Shown here one piece after another: positions 10,910 to 21,830 of a stretch of DNA of 64,000 nucleotides. The notes under the pieces are model-generated. The model saw nothing but the letters and a program-made list of their open reading frames with translations, did not search any database and was not told where the DNA came from. Each line of letters begins with the position of its first letter. Position 1 is the first letter of the stretch. Location: the NCBI GenBank assembly GCA_000328365.1, contig KB294061.1, positions 63,497 through 127,496 of the forward strand, given 5' to 3'. The position numbers and the translations under genes were made by a program. The stretch comes from Capitella teleta (Eukaryota; Annelida; Polychaeta; Capitellidae).

Positions 10910-12655
10910 ATGAATTCCCTGATCAGCAGTACCATCATCCTGTGGGTGCTCAGCAGCCTGTGTGATGCAGAGAGCACTGAAGCCAGCCTTGCGAACTGCC
11001 CTTCCGCATGCTCTTGCTCGGTTAAAGTGTCAACGAAAGGAATACGAGTAAACTGCACTGCACGTGCGCTCGCTGCGGTTCCTGGTGTATATCCCACTGA
11101 AACAGAAGATTTATATTTAGACAGTAATGACTTCAAGTCATTTGATTCCTCATCCTTCCCCATTCTGCCCAAGCTCACGCGTTTGGTGATCACCAACACA
11201 CCGCTCTCAAACATGGTGGCAGAAGATTCTGATGTGAAATTCCCTCGTTTGGAATTTCTGGATTTGTCTCATAATGAACTGACTGTTGTGCCGTTGAATT
11301 TGCCAAGATCTTTGCGCGTCCTGCATTTGAGTTATAACAGGATTTACGAGTTACGAGGATCAGCTTTCTCACCTTTGAAGAGATTGAAGGAGCTTTATCT
11401 GGATCACAACCAGATTCGTAAAATCACTGAGCACAGTTTCCATGGTGAAAACAAAGATGAAGTAACCCTGGCTAACCTGGATAAGCTTTCATTGAAGAAA
11501 AACCGAATACAGACATTGGCTCCTAAAGCGTTTGAAAATCTCATTTCTCTGACAGCGTTGAATCTCGCTCGCAATAAACTCAACACTATACAGTATAAAG
11601 TCTTTCACCGCCTCATGGATTTGGAACATCTCGATCTCCATGGCAACCGGCTGAGTAGCATTGAAGATGAAACGCTGTACATGCTGAAAAGTCTGCGATT
11701 CCTCAGTCTGAAGAACAATCAGCTAACTAATCTTCCTCGTGGGATTCCGATGCTGGAGTGGCTGGATCTCTCCTACAACAAAATCCGCAACATCTCAAGT
11801 GATCAACGTACGGATATTTACCCAGCAGAGCTCTTCATCTTGGCCCACAACCCTCTGCACTGCGATTGCAATCTGCTTTGGTTGAAGGAGATGTTTGACA
11901 GAAGGGAGTATCTTCTCAAACACACTGATCTCCGTCCAGCTGACTTCATCCCCACCTGTACTAGTCCTAGCCGCGTCGCTGGTCAGTCCTGGGCTAGCCT
12001 AGGAGATGAGAGCTTCTTGTGCTTACCAGAGGACACCCTCGAGGTTTACGATGACAATTCTGGATTTGTGGAACTGTCTCTAACTCACGACAAGATATCA
12101 GACCGTTCAATTGAAATTCAGTGGTCGATCAAAGGGAGGCCAAATTATGAGTCAGTCTTCTTGCAGTATTACATCTTTGGTAAGCGGTCGTCTGGCGTGA
12201 AACACATTGAGATTAATCTAAACCAGAGAGAATACACAATCAAACCACTGCAATCGGACACCAATTACATTGTCTGCATCATACCCAAATTGGATGATTC
12301 CGAGGAGTACTCAGTAGAGAAGATGAAACCCCTGTCCTACGACCACTGCTTGGAAGTCTCGACCACAGCCACCAATGTTCTACTTGATAACGTCTCTTTC
12401 ATTGCGGTGGCCGGCTATTACATGCTGGGGATGATGGGCACAATCATCGCCATCTTCTCATGCATTGGGGGATTGGCGCTCGTCTACGGCCTGTGGAACG
12501 CCAAGTGTTCTGATTGGTCAGCCAAGTACGCAGTGGAGGCCCCAATGCCAGACCTTGATCTGCACCAGAAGATTTCTGGGGCAGGAGACGGCACATCCAA
12601 TGAGAAGAAAGATATCGACCTCCCAGCTGAAGAGGGTGACAAGAAGAATTTATAG
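10910..12655 (+). CDS. LRR and FN3-domain type I membrane protein, 581 aa, one coding exon
   Basis: The start at 10910 has a good context (ACCATGA) and gives a signal peptide, MNSLISSTIILWVLSSLCDA; an upstream in-frame ATG at 10823 would bury it and is probably 5' UTR. Domains in order: LRR N-terminal cap (CPSACSCS, about 30-55), about nine leucine-rich repeats (about 60-310, e.g. LEHLDLHGNRLSSIEDETLY), LRR C-terminal cap (NPLHCDCNLLWL, about 325-375), a fibronectin III-like beta domain (about 395-490), a transmembrane helix (about 505-530, MLGMMGTIIAIFSCIGGLAL) and a short acidic tail of about 45 residues. This layout is that of FLRT/TRIL/ELFN-type adhesion or signalling receptors at the cell surface; I cannot pick an orthologue. 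The absence of introns in a 1.7-kb coding region contrasts with the neighbouring genes but is usual for this class. AATAAA at 13766-13771 suggests a 1.1-kb 3' UTR. Confidence 0.9.
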   Translation: MNSLISSTIILWVLSSLCDAESTEASLANCPSACSCSVKVSTKGIRVNCTARALAAVPGVYPTETEDLYLDSNDFKSFDSSSFPILPKLTRLVITNTPLSNMVAEDSDVKFPRLEFLDLSHNELTVVPLNLPRSLRVLHLSYNRIYELRGSAFSPLKRLKELYLDHNQIRKITEHSFHGENKDEVTLANLDKLSLKKNRIQTLAPKAFENLISLTALNLARNKLNTIQYKVFHRLMDLEHLDLHGNRLSSIEDETLYMLKSLRFLSLKNNQLTNLPRGIPMLEWLDLSYNKIRNISSDQRTDIYPAELFILAHNPLHCDCNLLWLKEMFDRREYLLKHTDLRPADFIPTCTSPSRVAGQSWASLGDESFLCLPEDTLEVYDDNSGFVELSLTHDKISDRSIEIQWSIKGRPNYESVFLQYYIFGKRSSGVKHIEINLNQREYTIKPLQSDTNYIVCIIPKLDDSEEYSVEKMKPLSYDHCLEVSTTATNVLLDNVSFIAVAGYYMLGMMGTIIAIFSCIGGLALVYGLWNAKCSDWSAKYAVEAPMPDLDLHQKISGAGDGTSNEKKDIDLPAEEGDKKNL

Positions 12656-14869
12656 TCGGCATGCATTCCACATCTCGTTTCTTATTTATTGAGGTTTGTT
12701 TTTGACTTTTTTTTTCTCTATGCCTTTGTCTTGTTCATCCAGATCTAGTCAAATAATCTACTAGAGTCATCTACAATCTTCTAACTACAGCTTTTGTTTT
12801 GTTGTTTTTTGTATCGTTGACATATCAATATTTCAATGGTTGTTGCAACTTTCAAGTGCTCTGAATCTCCTTATTTTGTGCTTGTATTTTTTTTGTGATG
12901 TTATTATGTACATTGTTATTAAAACTCCCAAACATCTTTAACAGTTTTCACCAATATTTTCAAGTGCATACATTTCCTGATTTTTTTTTTTCTGTGTGTA
13001 AAGTTATATACATTGTAAATGTATAGTATAGTTTTCGACAATAGGTTTGCAATGTTTACACACACATATTTTCTCTTTTGCCTGGCATAATTATTATGTT
13101 TAATGTCTTCCTGGTTTCTATATTAGTACTTATTAGCATACTTTATGTATAACACTTCATTTGTCTTTGTTTCATGATCTTTAATGAATTAATCCTTCAA
13201 CTGTTCACTTGGCACTGTTAGCCCTATAATTATTATTAGTCTTGTCTAGACTATGGTATTGAAAGGCATGTCTGAACAGTTGTACATAATTACGTATGTA
13301 AATACTAAATATAAGCATTTAATTTATAGTTTTATATTAGATATCCTGTTGATTTATTAACCCATGTAATTGCATAGCATCTTCAACGTCACCTTATTCC
13401 GGTTACATATATTATCATTGCCTTAACGGGTGAAGACACTGTTATGAGAAATGATTATTTTCTTGAGGGGTCGGGAGGTCAGGCAAACACGCAAGTTGTA
13501 GTTCTTTCACGATGGTTTAGTAATTTTAGTTTGGGATATATTTTTTTTTTCCTCATCACTATAGTGTAATATTTGTTGTGTATTTTGATGAAAACGTTTT
13601 GTGTTTTTTGAGATTTATACAAATTTCTTCAGTTCTTGCCAATATTTGCTTTTGTATGTTTTAATTTTTCTTTTTTGGTGTGAGATGATATTTTCATCAC
13701 AATACTCTATCCTTGTGATGTTTCCTGTGAAGCAACTTACAAAGCAAGCTCAAAGTCTGAACTCCAATAAATTGAGATCAAAACTATTTCAATTTAATCT
13801 TTTTGTGTGGATTTCCATTCTAAAGTATTTTTAATGAGGCAAAATTATTCAGGAAGAAACCGATTGTTTCTTAAATATGCACAATATGTACCTCAAGGTA
13901 AGTGATCAGGCAGACGTTGTCAATAATATGGGCTTTGTTCTTGATAACGAATCCTCGTATCATTCAGGGATGTGATATTGCTCCGGGCTGGTTTTTTTTT
14001 TTTCTTCGGAAATCCGGTTTTTTGGGGGTCTGATTGGGTCATTCTTGAGATCGATGCAAATCCGGTGAGATCTCATGACGCTATTTTAAGGGGGTGGGGG
14101 CGGTCATGTGTCGAGCGGGCGACCGACGCTCGGGAAATCGCGGGAATGAATTCACTGGAACTGGCTGCTGAGCGACACTTGGTATAATTATAGGCTAGTA
14201 TAGCGCATCCTGCACGCTGCCTCCTTATCTAAAACTCGCCCAAGGAAATAGCTCTGGGCAGACACAATCAGCTTTGATTACTAGTAAGCTAAAAGCGGGA
14301 AGAAAATTCAATTACAGCGTTCGCAAAGCCACCGTAAAATGGAGATAGATAACTTCTATAAAATATTCTGTATCACATTGCATGAAATATTTTTGTTATT
14401 TCCTTTCGACTGTCGAAAAGTGGTGACCTTTCACTGAATGATATTGACTTGACTATGAAGAAGGGTTTCCAGTGGGAATGGTCACAGGAAACTAAATTTC
14501 AATGATGGAATTTTGAGTTTTTAGACTTTATAGCTAGTATCAGAAATTGGAATAGGCTTTCTTGTAACATGTCATTCATGAGGTACGTACGTGACCTTTT
14601 TTCTCTCTCACCCGCACAATTAACGCGCCCTTATCAGTTTTCACATTTCTCGGCAGCGGCTTCTGTTTCACAAGATTCAATCGCTTTCAACTTCTTCAAT
14701 AAAAGCGCCGTCATCCGTTGTTCTTTGCATTTTCAAATTTTCCACTCCGCTTTACGTTATACGCTTGAACTTGCGTCAGCTCAAATGCTCAATATGCAAA
14801 TGAGGGCGTACGTACTTACGTAAGCGAGTACGTCGATCGAGTTCACAGTTGAGGCAATTAGCTGCTACA
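12656..14869. other. 3' UTR of the LRR gene, then unassigned sequence
   Basis: Up to about 13860 the sequence is T-rich and typical of a long 3' UTR, with ATTAAA near 12918 and AATAAA at 13766. From 13970 to 14160 a more GC-rich patch (GGGGGTGGGGGCGG near 14090) and from 14570 to 14830 repeated GTACGTAC/TACGTAAG words appear. No coding sequence is recognised. The short open frames here have no motif. Confidence 0.35.
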
Positions 14870-15410
14870 TGTATATATACCGGGCATGCATCTATATTTT
14901 GTGTCGAATGCATATATGCCAACACTCTGTTTTTGACAAGGAGACTCCGTTTTTTTTTTTGTACCCCCCCATCCGGTTTTGCATAAGTCTCCTGTTGGAT
15001 CCGGTTTTCAAAAGTTTCTTTGATATCTTTTTTTTTTTTTTTTTTTTTTTTTTATTCAAATCCCTGCAGCTCCCTTTCTCGCTCAATTTTTCGTTGTACT
15101 CTTATGAGGCTGTGTGTGATTGCTCCATACTCTTTAGCGTTCAGAAGCTGTGACCAATCAGATGCTCTCTTTCATTATATGCTCAGCTTGTTCACTTATG
15201 TTAGTTATGTTCACTGGCTGTACACGTGTACTACTCTACTTTCACTTGCAACACTTACAACCATAACCTACCTGTTTGGCTCAATGGTAAAGCGTTGGAC
15301 TTTCAATCCATGGGTAATGGGTTTGATTCCCCTGGGTGATTACCTACTAACGTACAGTATCTGGACTTATAATGGGGATCTTATACATGTGTAACCAATG
15401 ATTTAAGTAT
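14870..15410 (+). repeat. Dispersed repeat with internal tRNA-Glu-like promoter (copy 1)
   Basis: This block matches a second copy spread over 30140-31725. Its 3' part (about 15268-15345) reads like a tRNA: an A box TGGCTCAATGG, an anticodon-loop-like CTTTCAA (TTC, Glu) and a B box GGTTTGATTCC. The acceptor stem does not pair, so it is not a working tRNA gene but a SINE-type RNA polymerase III promoter. Before it lie about 330 bp shared between both copies (CATCCGGTTTTGCATAAGT, CCAATCAGATGCTCTCTTTC), so the tRNA-like part is not at the 5' end as in a usual SINE. This copy is uninterrupted and serves as the reference for the invaded copy 2. Confidence 0.75.
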
Positions 15411-16236
15411 TCGTGGTTCATGGGCATTGCTTAATTTCGAAGTGCACAGAGCAAATTCTTCCTCTATGCCAATGAGACAATGAGCTTAAGAGCTAATGAA
15501 AATAAATGATTTGAACTGTGTAACAGTGAGTTTATTTTCCTTCCATGTTACATTATTATGGTTGCATAGTTGCTAAAATAACTACCAATATACATTTGTC
15601 TGTTCTTTATGGTACATGTACAAGCCCTGGCTTTCTTTATTTCCATCGTTGAATTTATTTGAAACTTTTGAAAAGGGGATTATTTGTACCAAAATTCTGG
15701 GTTAAAAACTCACTCAGTTTGAATCAATTCGTGCTTCCTGATGCCACCCCTAGCCACTGAATTGCGAACAATTTCATGTACATGTACATCCAATCTGACA
15801 GTGCCATGCTATATAGGCTAATAAGCTAAACAATGATTAATGGTATGGTACAGCCATAGACTCACACTGCATGTACACTGAAAAGTGATGTTATGTCAAT
15901 ATCTTGTGCATGGTCTCCATAAAATTAAGCTGTAATGGGCAGAACCTGCCCTACACAGAAGAGGGATTGAGTCTTGCTTATGGTATCCACAACAGATCAA
16001 TTGAGTGGTGCGGCTTTGGTGAAAGGATTATTATCAAAAACTATCCGAATATACTGGATATTAAATGCCTGATATCCTTTATCCGATTATCTGGAACATA
16101 TAGCACTATCCGTGCATGCCTATCAATAATAAAAATAATATAGAATAGCACTCAATGAACATTTAAAGAAAGGTATCACGTACAGATTGAAATCAGCAAA
16201 GTAATCAGAGAAATTTAATTAATAAGACATCACAGT
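15411..16236. other. Intergenic, 3' of BIVM
   Basis: AT-rich sequence between the repeat and the BIVM stop codon. Around 16030-16110 words like TATCCGAATATAC and TTATCCGATTATCTGG resemble termini of pogo/Tigger transposons but no pair of ends could be set. On the minus strand an ATTAAA at about 16216-16211 may end the BIVM transcript. No coding sequence is recognised. Confidence 0.3.
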
Positions 16237-18022
16237 TCAATCGCTGTCTTCCTCAAGGGAGTCATCACTGCTCAATTCAAGAATTCCAATTTCATCATCG
16301 TCCTCACAATTTGTCCCCTCACCGCGCGTGATGGATGAGCGGGATGAGGAGGCTGACACAGGGCGTGGCCGATCCCATCTACGGAATTCTATGATGCAGT
16401 GCAGATTTCCGTTTTTCTTTTTGGTTTTACGTTGCTGGATTCCTCTCCACAAGCGACGAACATCACTGAAATCGGGATGAACGCAATTGAGATCAGCGTC
16501 AATATCATCCCATCTGTTTGAAAAGAGATTACATTTTAGTATAATCTGAACATTTCACAAGGTCTCACTTTTTGCAGTGAATGGCGGGATGCTTTCGACT
16601 AGGGTCACCAATCATAACCCAAGTCTCGACTTCACTCTGTGGTAGAGGACCTCTAATTAAAACAGAAATTCGATAAGATCAGAATTTTAGTTCAAATTCC
16701 ATATCTCACGCGTAAGCTTGCGTTGCAACTAATGGAGTATCTTCATATCCAATCGGACAAAAGTAGTGGTTCTGGCAGTGATAAATGAACGCCCTATCAT
16801 TGCCTTGTAATCCTTTCTTCAGATATGAAAGTGCAGTCTCTCCTGTGACGCCCACTGTCCGATTGCGCCCCTGTGGCTTGTACACCAAGTGACACCTACC
16901 ACGGACTTTGAAATGAATGTTTAGCTGCCGAAACCACCGCATCAGGGTCCGATTTCCAGTGAAAGGGCCAAATCTGATTTCCCCAAAAGGGGGTTGAAAC
17001 GACAGAATCAGCAACGCTTTCTCTTGTGTGATGGGCGGAAGACTGGAAGGAGAGGAGACTGAGTATAGATGGTTATTTTTTTCAAGAAATCGCTCACTCT
17101 CCGTGGCCAAGAGTACTGAAGAGATAGTTCCAACAGGAGACTAGCGAAGAGATGCCGCATGATGCTTTGTATTGAGGGCGGCTCATGCAGTACCTAAAAT
17201 ATAAACAGTACACGCAAGCCCCAAAGACACATAACTCACCATCGACGCAAATCCAAGACTTTACGCTGAGCCATTGATTCGGGAGTTGCTGTGTTCTCCG
17301 GCGGGTGATAGGCTTCTTTTGCAGAACTTCTAATCTCGATTGAGCTCCCTTTCTGTTTAATTTCAGGCACTGGAATATTATTTACACTGTACTGTACAGG
17401 GTGAGATATCAGGAAAATATAAGCGGAGATGTTATTCTGAAAATCTTACCGTGTGACTTCGGTGAAGGGGCTAAGTCTCCTAGGTCGATCTCCCATGCCA
17501 AGCTGTTTCTCGCAACCACCGGCACAACTTTATCTTTACTGGCAGGTTCTGCAGATTTCACATCACCGATTGTTCTCTCTTTCCTGGCTGACATAGGATT
17601 TGAGAAAGAACGTCGTTCTGTTAGAACTGCGTGAGTATTCTCAACGGGGGAAACTTTCCCCAAATCCTTCAGCACTTTACCCAGAGGCAATTTCACATCT
17701 CGGCTCGAGGCATAGTTATTCATAACCTGAGGGACAACAACACTTGCACTCTTCTGAGCAAACGTACTGTTCTCAATCCAGGGAAACACATTAGCGATCG
17801 GATCAGCGATTCTGGCAAGGGCTTGTGGAGGGAGGGAGCTGGTCGTCGAGGTCAAAGTCACTGATGAAGCTTGGGTTGACGCTTCTGGAACTGAAGAGGC
17901 TCGGTGTTCTGAGAGATGACCTGGAAAAGCTGGAGAAAATTAACACAAATTCAAACAAAAGTTAAATTTTTCCAATGAGCTGTTCTACCTGATGGGCTTT
18001 TGGGTTCATCCTGGGAAGCCAT
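16237..18022 (-). CDS. BIVM: BIVM, basic immunoglobulin-like variable motif-containing protein (complete, 7 exons)
   Basis: Seven exons join in frame: 18022-17989, 17929-17450, 17369-17240, 17193-17098, 17042-16710, 16652-16569, 16513-16237 (TGA). The 477-residue product (human 503) follows human BIVM along its conserved part: [116 protein letters not shown] and [14 protein letters not shown]. The first ~170 residues are low-complexity and poorly conserved; the tail is acidic. The function of BIVM is not established. The Cys in SCGISSL and the His in [10 protein letters not shown] sit as in papain-like/C39-type cysteine peptidases, so a peptidase-like fold is possible (inference). The first coding exon holds only 34 nt. 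Confidence 0.95.
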
Positions 18023-18246
18023 CTCTCTTCACTTCACAACAGCAAGACAATATAATTAACTGAAAATAAATGAAAAAATTGTAAACATACAAAACAATAA
18101 TGAAATAATTATATCTTTCAATAACCCATGACAGCAACTGACTGCAAAACGATTTAAACATTTCTTTCCTCTGTGGCTTCTGAATTTCAACAAGAACAAA
18201 TTTAATATCTGTCAACAAAACCAAACAAAAACTTCCAGACTGCTAC

Positions 18247-18403
18247 ACTCTAAATGGCCCTAACACTGAAGTTCAGTCAAAAAGAGATCTTGGGATTCTT
18301 ATCTCAATCGACCTTTCTCTAATAAACCATGTCAACAATCTTTGCTACAAAGCTAACAAAAGACTATTGACTTGTCAAACTTTGCTTCATGCACGGCCTT
18401 GAA
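18247..18403 (+). mobile_element. LINE reverse transcriptase remnant
   Basis: A short open stretch reads VQSKRDLGILISIDLSLIN followed by HVNNLCYKANKRLL, the 'DLGvlid..lsf..Hi....Ka.r.l' block found just after the catalytic core in CR1/Jockey-type LINE reverse transcriptases. It is a severely truncated copy, about 160 bp, lying 230 bp from the BIVM start codon. Confidence 0.7.
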
Positions 18404-18495
18404 TGACTCCCGAATACTCCCTCTAATTAATTAAAGTAACGATCCACCCCACTGGCTGGTGTTCTAGGGCATGCACTGTGGATTGTTTTTCTTTA

Positions 18496-19361
18496 CAGTC
18501 AAAGCTTGTTATTTCGAACTATGACATATGGAACTTCCGGATATATAGAACTAATTTTGGGGTTCCCGCCAGATCCCTATCATTTAAGGTTCAACGGATA
18601 ATTCAAACTTCGCATTGTTCGAACTTCTGGTTAATACGAACCAAATATTCAGTCCCCTGAGCAGAGATGACTCCTGCTATTACGACCCCACAATGTGATA
18701 GTCAATCAAAATTCAAAGTATTGCTCATTAAAGCATTATCATACCCCTCTCGAGCAAATTGTGAATGCTCGTGTGTCACTCCTCTCAATCCTCTCGTTCA
18801 TGTAAGATAACTGTGATATTTCACACCCCACCCTTTAATGAATATCAAAGCCGAGTGTGTCGCCGCTCTGGTGTCGAGCAGGCCGCCAATTTCAAAGTGG
18901 CGATTGGTTCCTTTATCTTTTATTTGTGCAGAGACAAAAGAAACAATTGATGCCATTAAAGAATCTAAGTCACCCCAAACAAGTTCGTATGACGACCGAA
19001 TGGATTAATCTCAGCATCGCAGCATATAAGCTTAAACAATCCACTATTGAATTTTCTTTTACTAAGTGATTGTATGTCATGATGCATTAACTTTATGCTG
19101 TGAATTTCAATGAAACATTTGAAAAAAAAACTTCAACAAACCTTTTTTTGTCTTTTTTTTCTTCATGTTCCATTTACATCTCCATGAGCTTAATTAATTA
19201 CATTATGATGTATCATTACGTGTATCATTATATCAATATATGAATCATAACAGATTTTTTTCTTGATGGGAGAATTGGATGTTCTCCTCATATATAGAAC
19301 TCCTGATATTACGAACCAATTTTTATGGCCCCTAAAGGTTCGTAAAAACGAGCTTTGACTG
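18496..19361. mobile_element. Non-autonomous pogo/Tigger-like DNA transposon, complete ends
   Basis: The left end CAGTCAAAGCTTGTTATTTC and the reverse complement of the right end CAGTCAAAGCTCGTTTTTAC match with few differences, and the element is flanked on both sides by TA (18494-18495, 19362-19363), the target duplication of the Tc1/mariner superfamily. The CAGTC-start and GTTCGAA/TACGAAC words repeated inwards are typical of pogo/Tigger. At 866 bp with no transposase frame it is a MITE-like derivative, mobilised in trans when active. Confidence 0.88.
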
Positions 19362-19363
19362 TA

Positions 19364-20025
19364 TTTGTACAAATGTGCAATTTTATGCAGCATAATATAC
19401 CGTTAGATTTTTTAATATACTTTATAGACTAAATCACTCTATTAGTGACTAAGTCAGTCGATTACAATCCAAGTCAGTCGAAATGCTTCAGCCCAGTCAA
19501 CTCCGGGGTGTAGAGCCGCTCGATAGTCTAGAGTCTCAACGACTCAAGTTAAATAATCACATTCACAGTCTACACCTTATAATAAGGTATAGACTTATAT
19601 GGCGTATAATAAGGCTTATTATATGCCGTATACGTATTACGACATATGTATTATCGTATAGGGGGGCCTACTTAGGCTACTATACTCTATAGTATACAAT
19701 AGACAAGCACTCCGTTAGCCTGTAAGACCGTCCGGCGTCCGTAAGAAGCGTAAGTGCGTAACATTTTGATTTTATACTAACTAAGTCTGTTAAATAAACC
19801 ACTCTTGTATTTGATTTGCCGCAGACATGATGTATGCAAGCTATGCAAGGGCCGAATGATTTTATACCCAATCAATCAGGTTTGAAGACCTGAAGAATGA
19901 CACCATTTGAAATCAATAAGCATCAAAATTTTAAGCTTAGGTCGGGTCAGGTCAAGTCAGGTCGTAATATTTGAGTCCTTTTATAACATGACTATTCCAC
20001 CATTTGTTTGTCGCTTGTGCCAAAA
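19364..20025. other. AT-rich spacer with a hairpin
   Basis: No gene is seen. At about 19591-19628 a near-perfect inverted repeat (GGCGTATAATAAG then CTTATTATATGCC) can form a hairpin, within sequence dominated by TATA/CGTATA steps. GTCAGGTC words repeat near 19940-19965. Confidence 0.35.
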
Positions 20026-21830
20026 CTAAAAACAAAAAAAGAAAAGATGAGTTTTAGGCCCAAAGGTAGGAAGGGATAACAAATAATAAAAATAAAGCCC
20101 CACACAACAAACAATTAACCCACTCACACATAAAAAAATTACTCCCCTCTCATTTTCTTCACCCTCTCTCTCGCACTCCACACCCGGCCAACAGCCGCCA
20201 ACCCAATCCTCTCTAGTTCCCCCAACAAGGTACAGAATCCACATATCAATCCTGGTCTCCCTTCTCTACTCTCCACCTCTCCCTCGACTCTTCCCTCAGA
20301 TGTTCATACCGAACGCAGTCCGGCAACACATGCTCCTCTGTCTCTCTCTCTCCACACACACAATCTCTCTCCTCCTCTCGATACCTCCAATGTACGCAGG
20401 AATTGGTTCTGACCGACAAGCAATCTCCCCTCAGAAGCATCCTCACTCTTGCTCCAACACTTCCAACAGCATAACTCTCCAGCTTCACGGCTTCCTTCTC
20501 CACCGCATACTTCCTTGTCAAATCTGTGCTTTGCAGCAACCGCTTCCACTCCTCCTTGCCCACGTACCTCCATCATTCGCTCATTCATTTTCTCTTTGGT
20601 CATGTCACGTATCCAATCCTCTCCCACCCCACACATCTCTCTGCCAGTCTCCGACACTCTCCTCCTCCATATCAAATGGACCAATTCATCCCAATGAAAT
20701 CTGATGCCATCCTCTCAACTTCCTTCCACCACTCCGACTGAAGGCCAATCTCCAGCAACGCACCTCTCCCCACCTCAGCAACCAAACTGCCTCCCCACAA
20801 GATCTTCCTCACCAAAGCCATCTTCGCTTTAACTTCCCTCTCCTCAAAAGTGCTCCACCCGAATTCTCCTTGCACCACAGCATTCCAAACACTAGACCTT
20901 GAAGAGAATTTAAATATGGATGGCCAGAGGGGAGCCAAAATAGCCTTCAGAGGCTCATCTTTACATGTACTCATATAGTTGGTAAGTAAACATAGTTTGA
21001 ATCAAAAATGACGCAAATACTGTTTCTGTGAACAATTTTCTAGAAACTGTCTTGGAAAAGTTCTCAAGCACTGTCACAGAACAGCGAATAAACGAATTCA
21101 TCCAGAACAGACTAAAAAATGCCACAAAGAGACAAAAATGAACTGTAGTGTTGTGTAGTGTTTTGTAGTTGTGTAGTTGTTTTATTTCAATTGTTTTCAT
21201 CGATGATAAATAAATGGAAATAGAAATACATATACATATAAATACATACTCTTGTTCATATCTTTAAGTTGTCTTTTAGTCGACTAGAAATGAGACGTCT
21301 AAAGAATGTCTTGTTTGAGATGTCTTTTAGTCGACTAGATGTGAGACGTCTAAACTAAAGAATCATTAGAATCATAAGAATGTCTTGTTCAAGACGTCTT
21401 TTAGTCAACTAGATATGAGACGTCTTAAAGTCGTGGAAATTTACACATCTTTTTTATTGCGTTTGGACCCCAGTTCTAGCTGTCTTTTAGCCAAGTTGAG
21501 TCCACGTCTTTTAGACGTCTATTAGCTCAGTTGGTCACTTGGTGCCAGCTGGGCTCCTGTCCATCCTCCATGATTATGATGATTAACCATACGACCAGAG
21601 CCCTCTCCCAAACTCACTCTGCATCACCTCTAGACTCTTGGCTTCCGCTCTCTTCCATACAATGGCGCCTGCACCATACATACTAGCTCCCCAAGCCGTA
21701 GCGTAGCGTATACTATACACCTTCCAGACACCAACAAAACCTCCTCTTATGAGTTTATCGAATTCAGAAATGCATTTGTATTTTGTTGACATTCGAGACG
21801 GCTGAACAGGAAATAGTCGGAATACCATCG
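20026..21830 (-). mobile_element. LINE 3' part, split by an insertion carrying tandem repeats
   Basis: On the minus strand, 21828-21583 encodes WGASMYGAGAIVWKRAEAKS then EVMQSEFGRGLW; 20974-20672 encodes NAVVQGEFGWSTFEEREVKA; and 20563-20246 encodes a knuckle DCVCGERETEEHVLPDC, followed by a tail to about 20026. This order is that of the region after the reverse transcriptase in non-LTR retrotransposons. The coding sequence breaks between about 21580 and 20890, where about 0.7 kb of unrelated sequence, including the tandem repeat at 21271-21433, has come in. Several frame changes are present; it is a dead copy. Confidence 0.7.
21271..21433. repeat. Tandem repeat with palindromic AGTCGACT and AGACGTCT
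   Basis: Three copies of a unit reading GTCTTTTAGTCGACTAGA then ATGAGACGTCT follow one another with AAGAATGTCTTGTT spacers of variable length (the middle spacer holds an extra AATCATTAGAATCAT-like insert). Each unit contains two perfect 8-bp palindromes. Further AGACGTCT/GTCTTTTAG words continue to about 21525. Confidence 0.75.

Noticed and set aside
15268-15345. tRNA-Glu gene
   Set aside because: A and B boxes and an anticodon-like loop are present but the acceptor stem does not pair, and a second copy shares flanking sequence, so it is a SINE-type promoter.
14892-15394. Phe-rich open frames across T runs
   Set aside because: Caused by poly-T tracts inside a dispersed repeat.
20300-20741. 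Plus-strand open frames of about 70-134 codons
   Set aside because: They are the antisense of LINE coding sequence on the minus strand.
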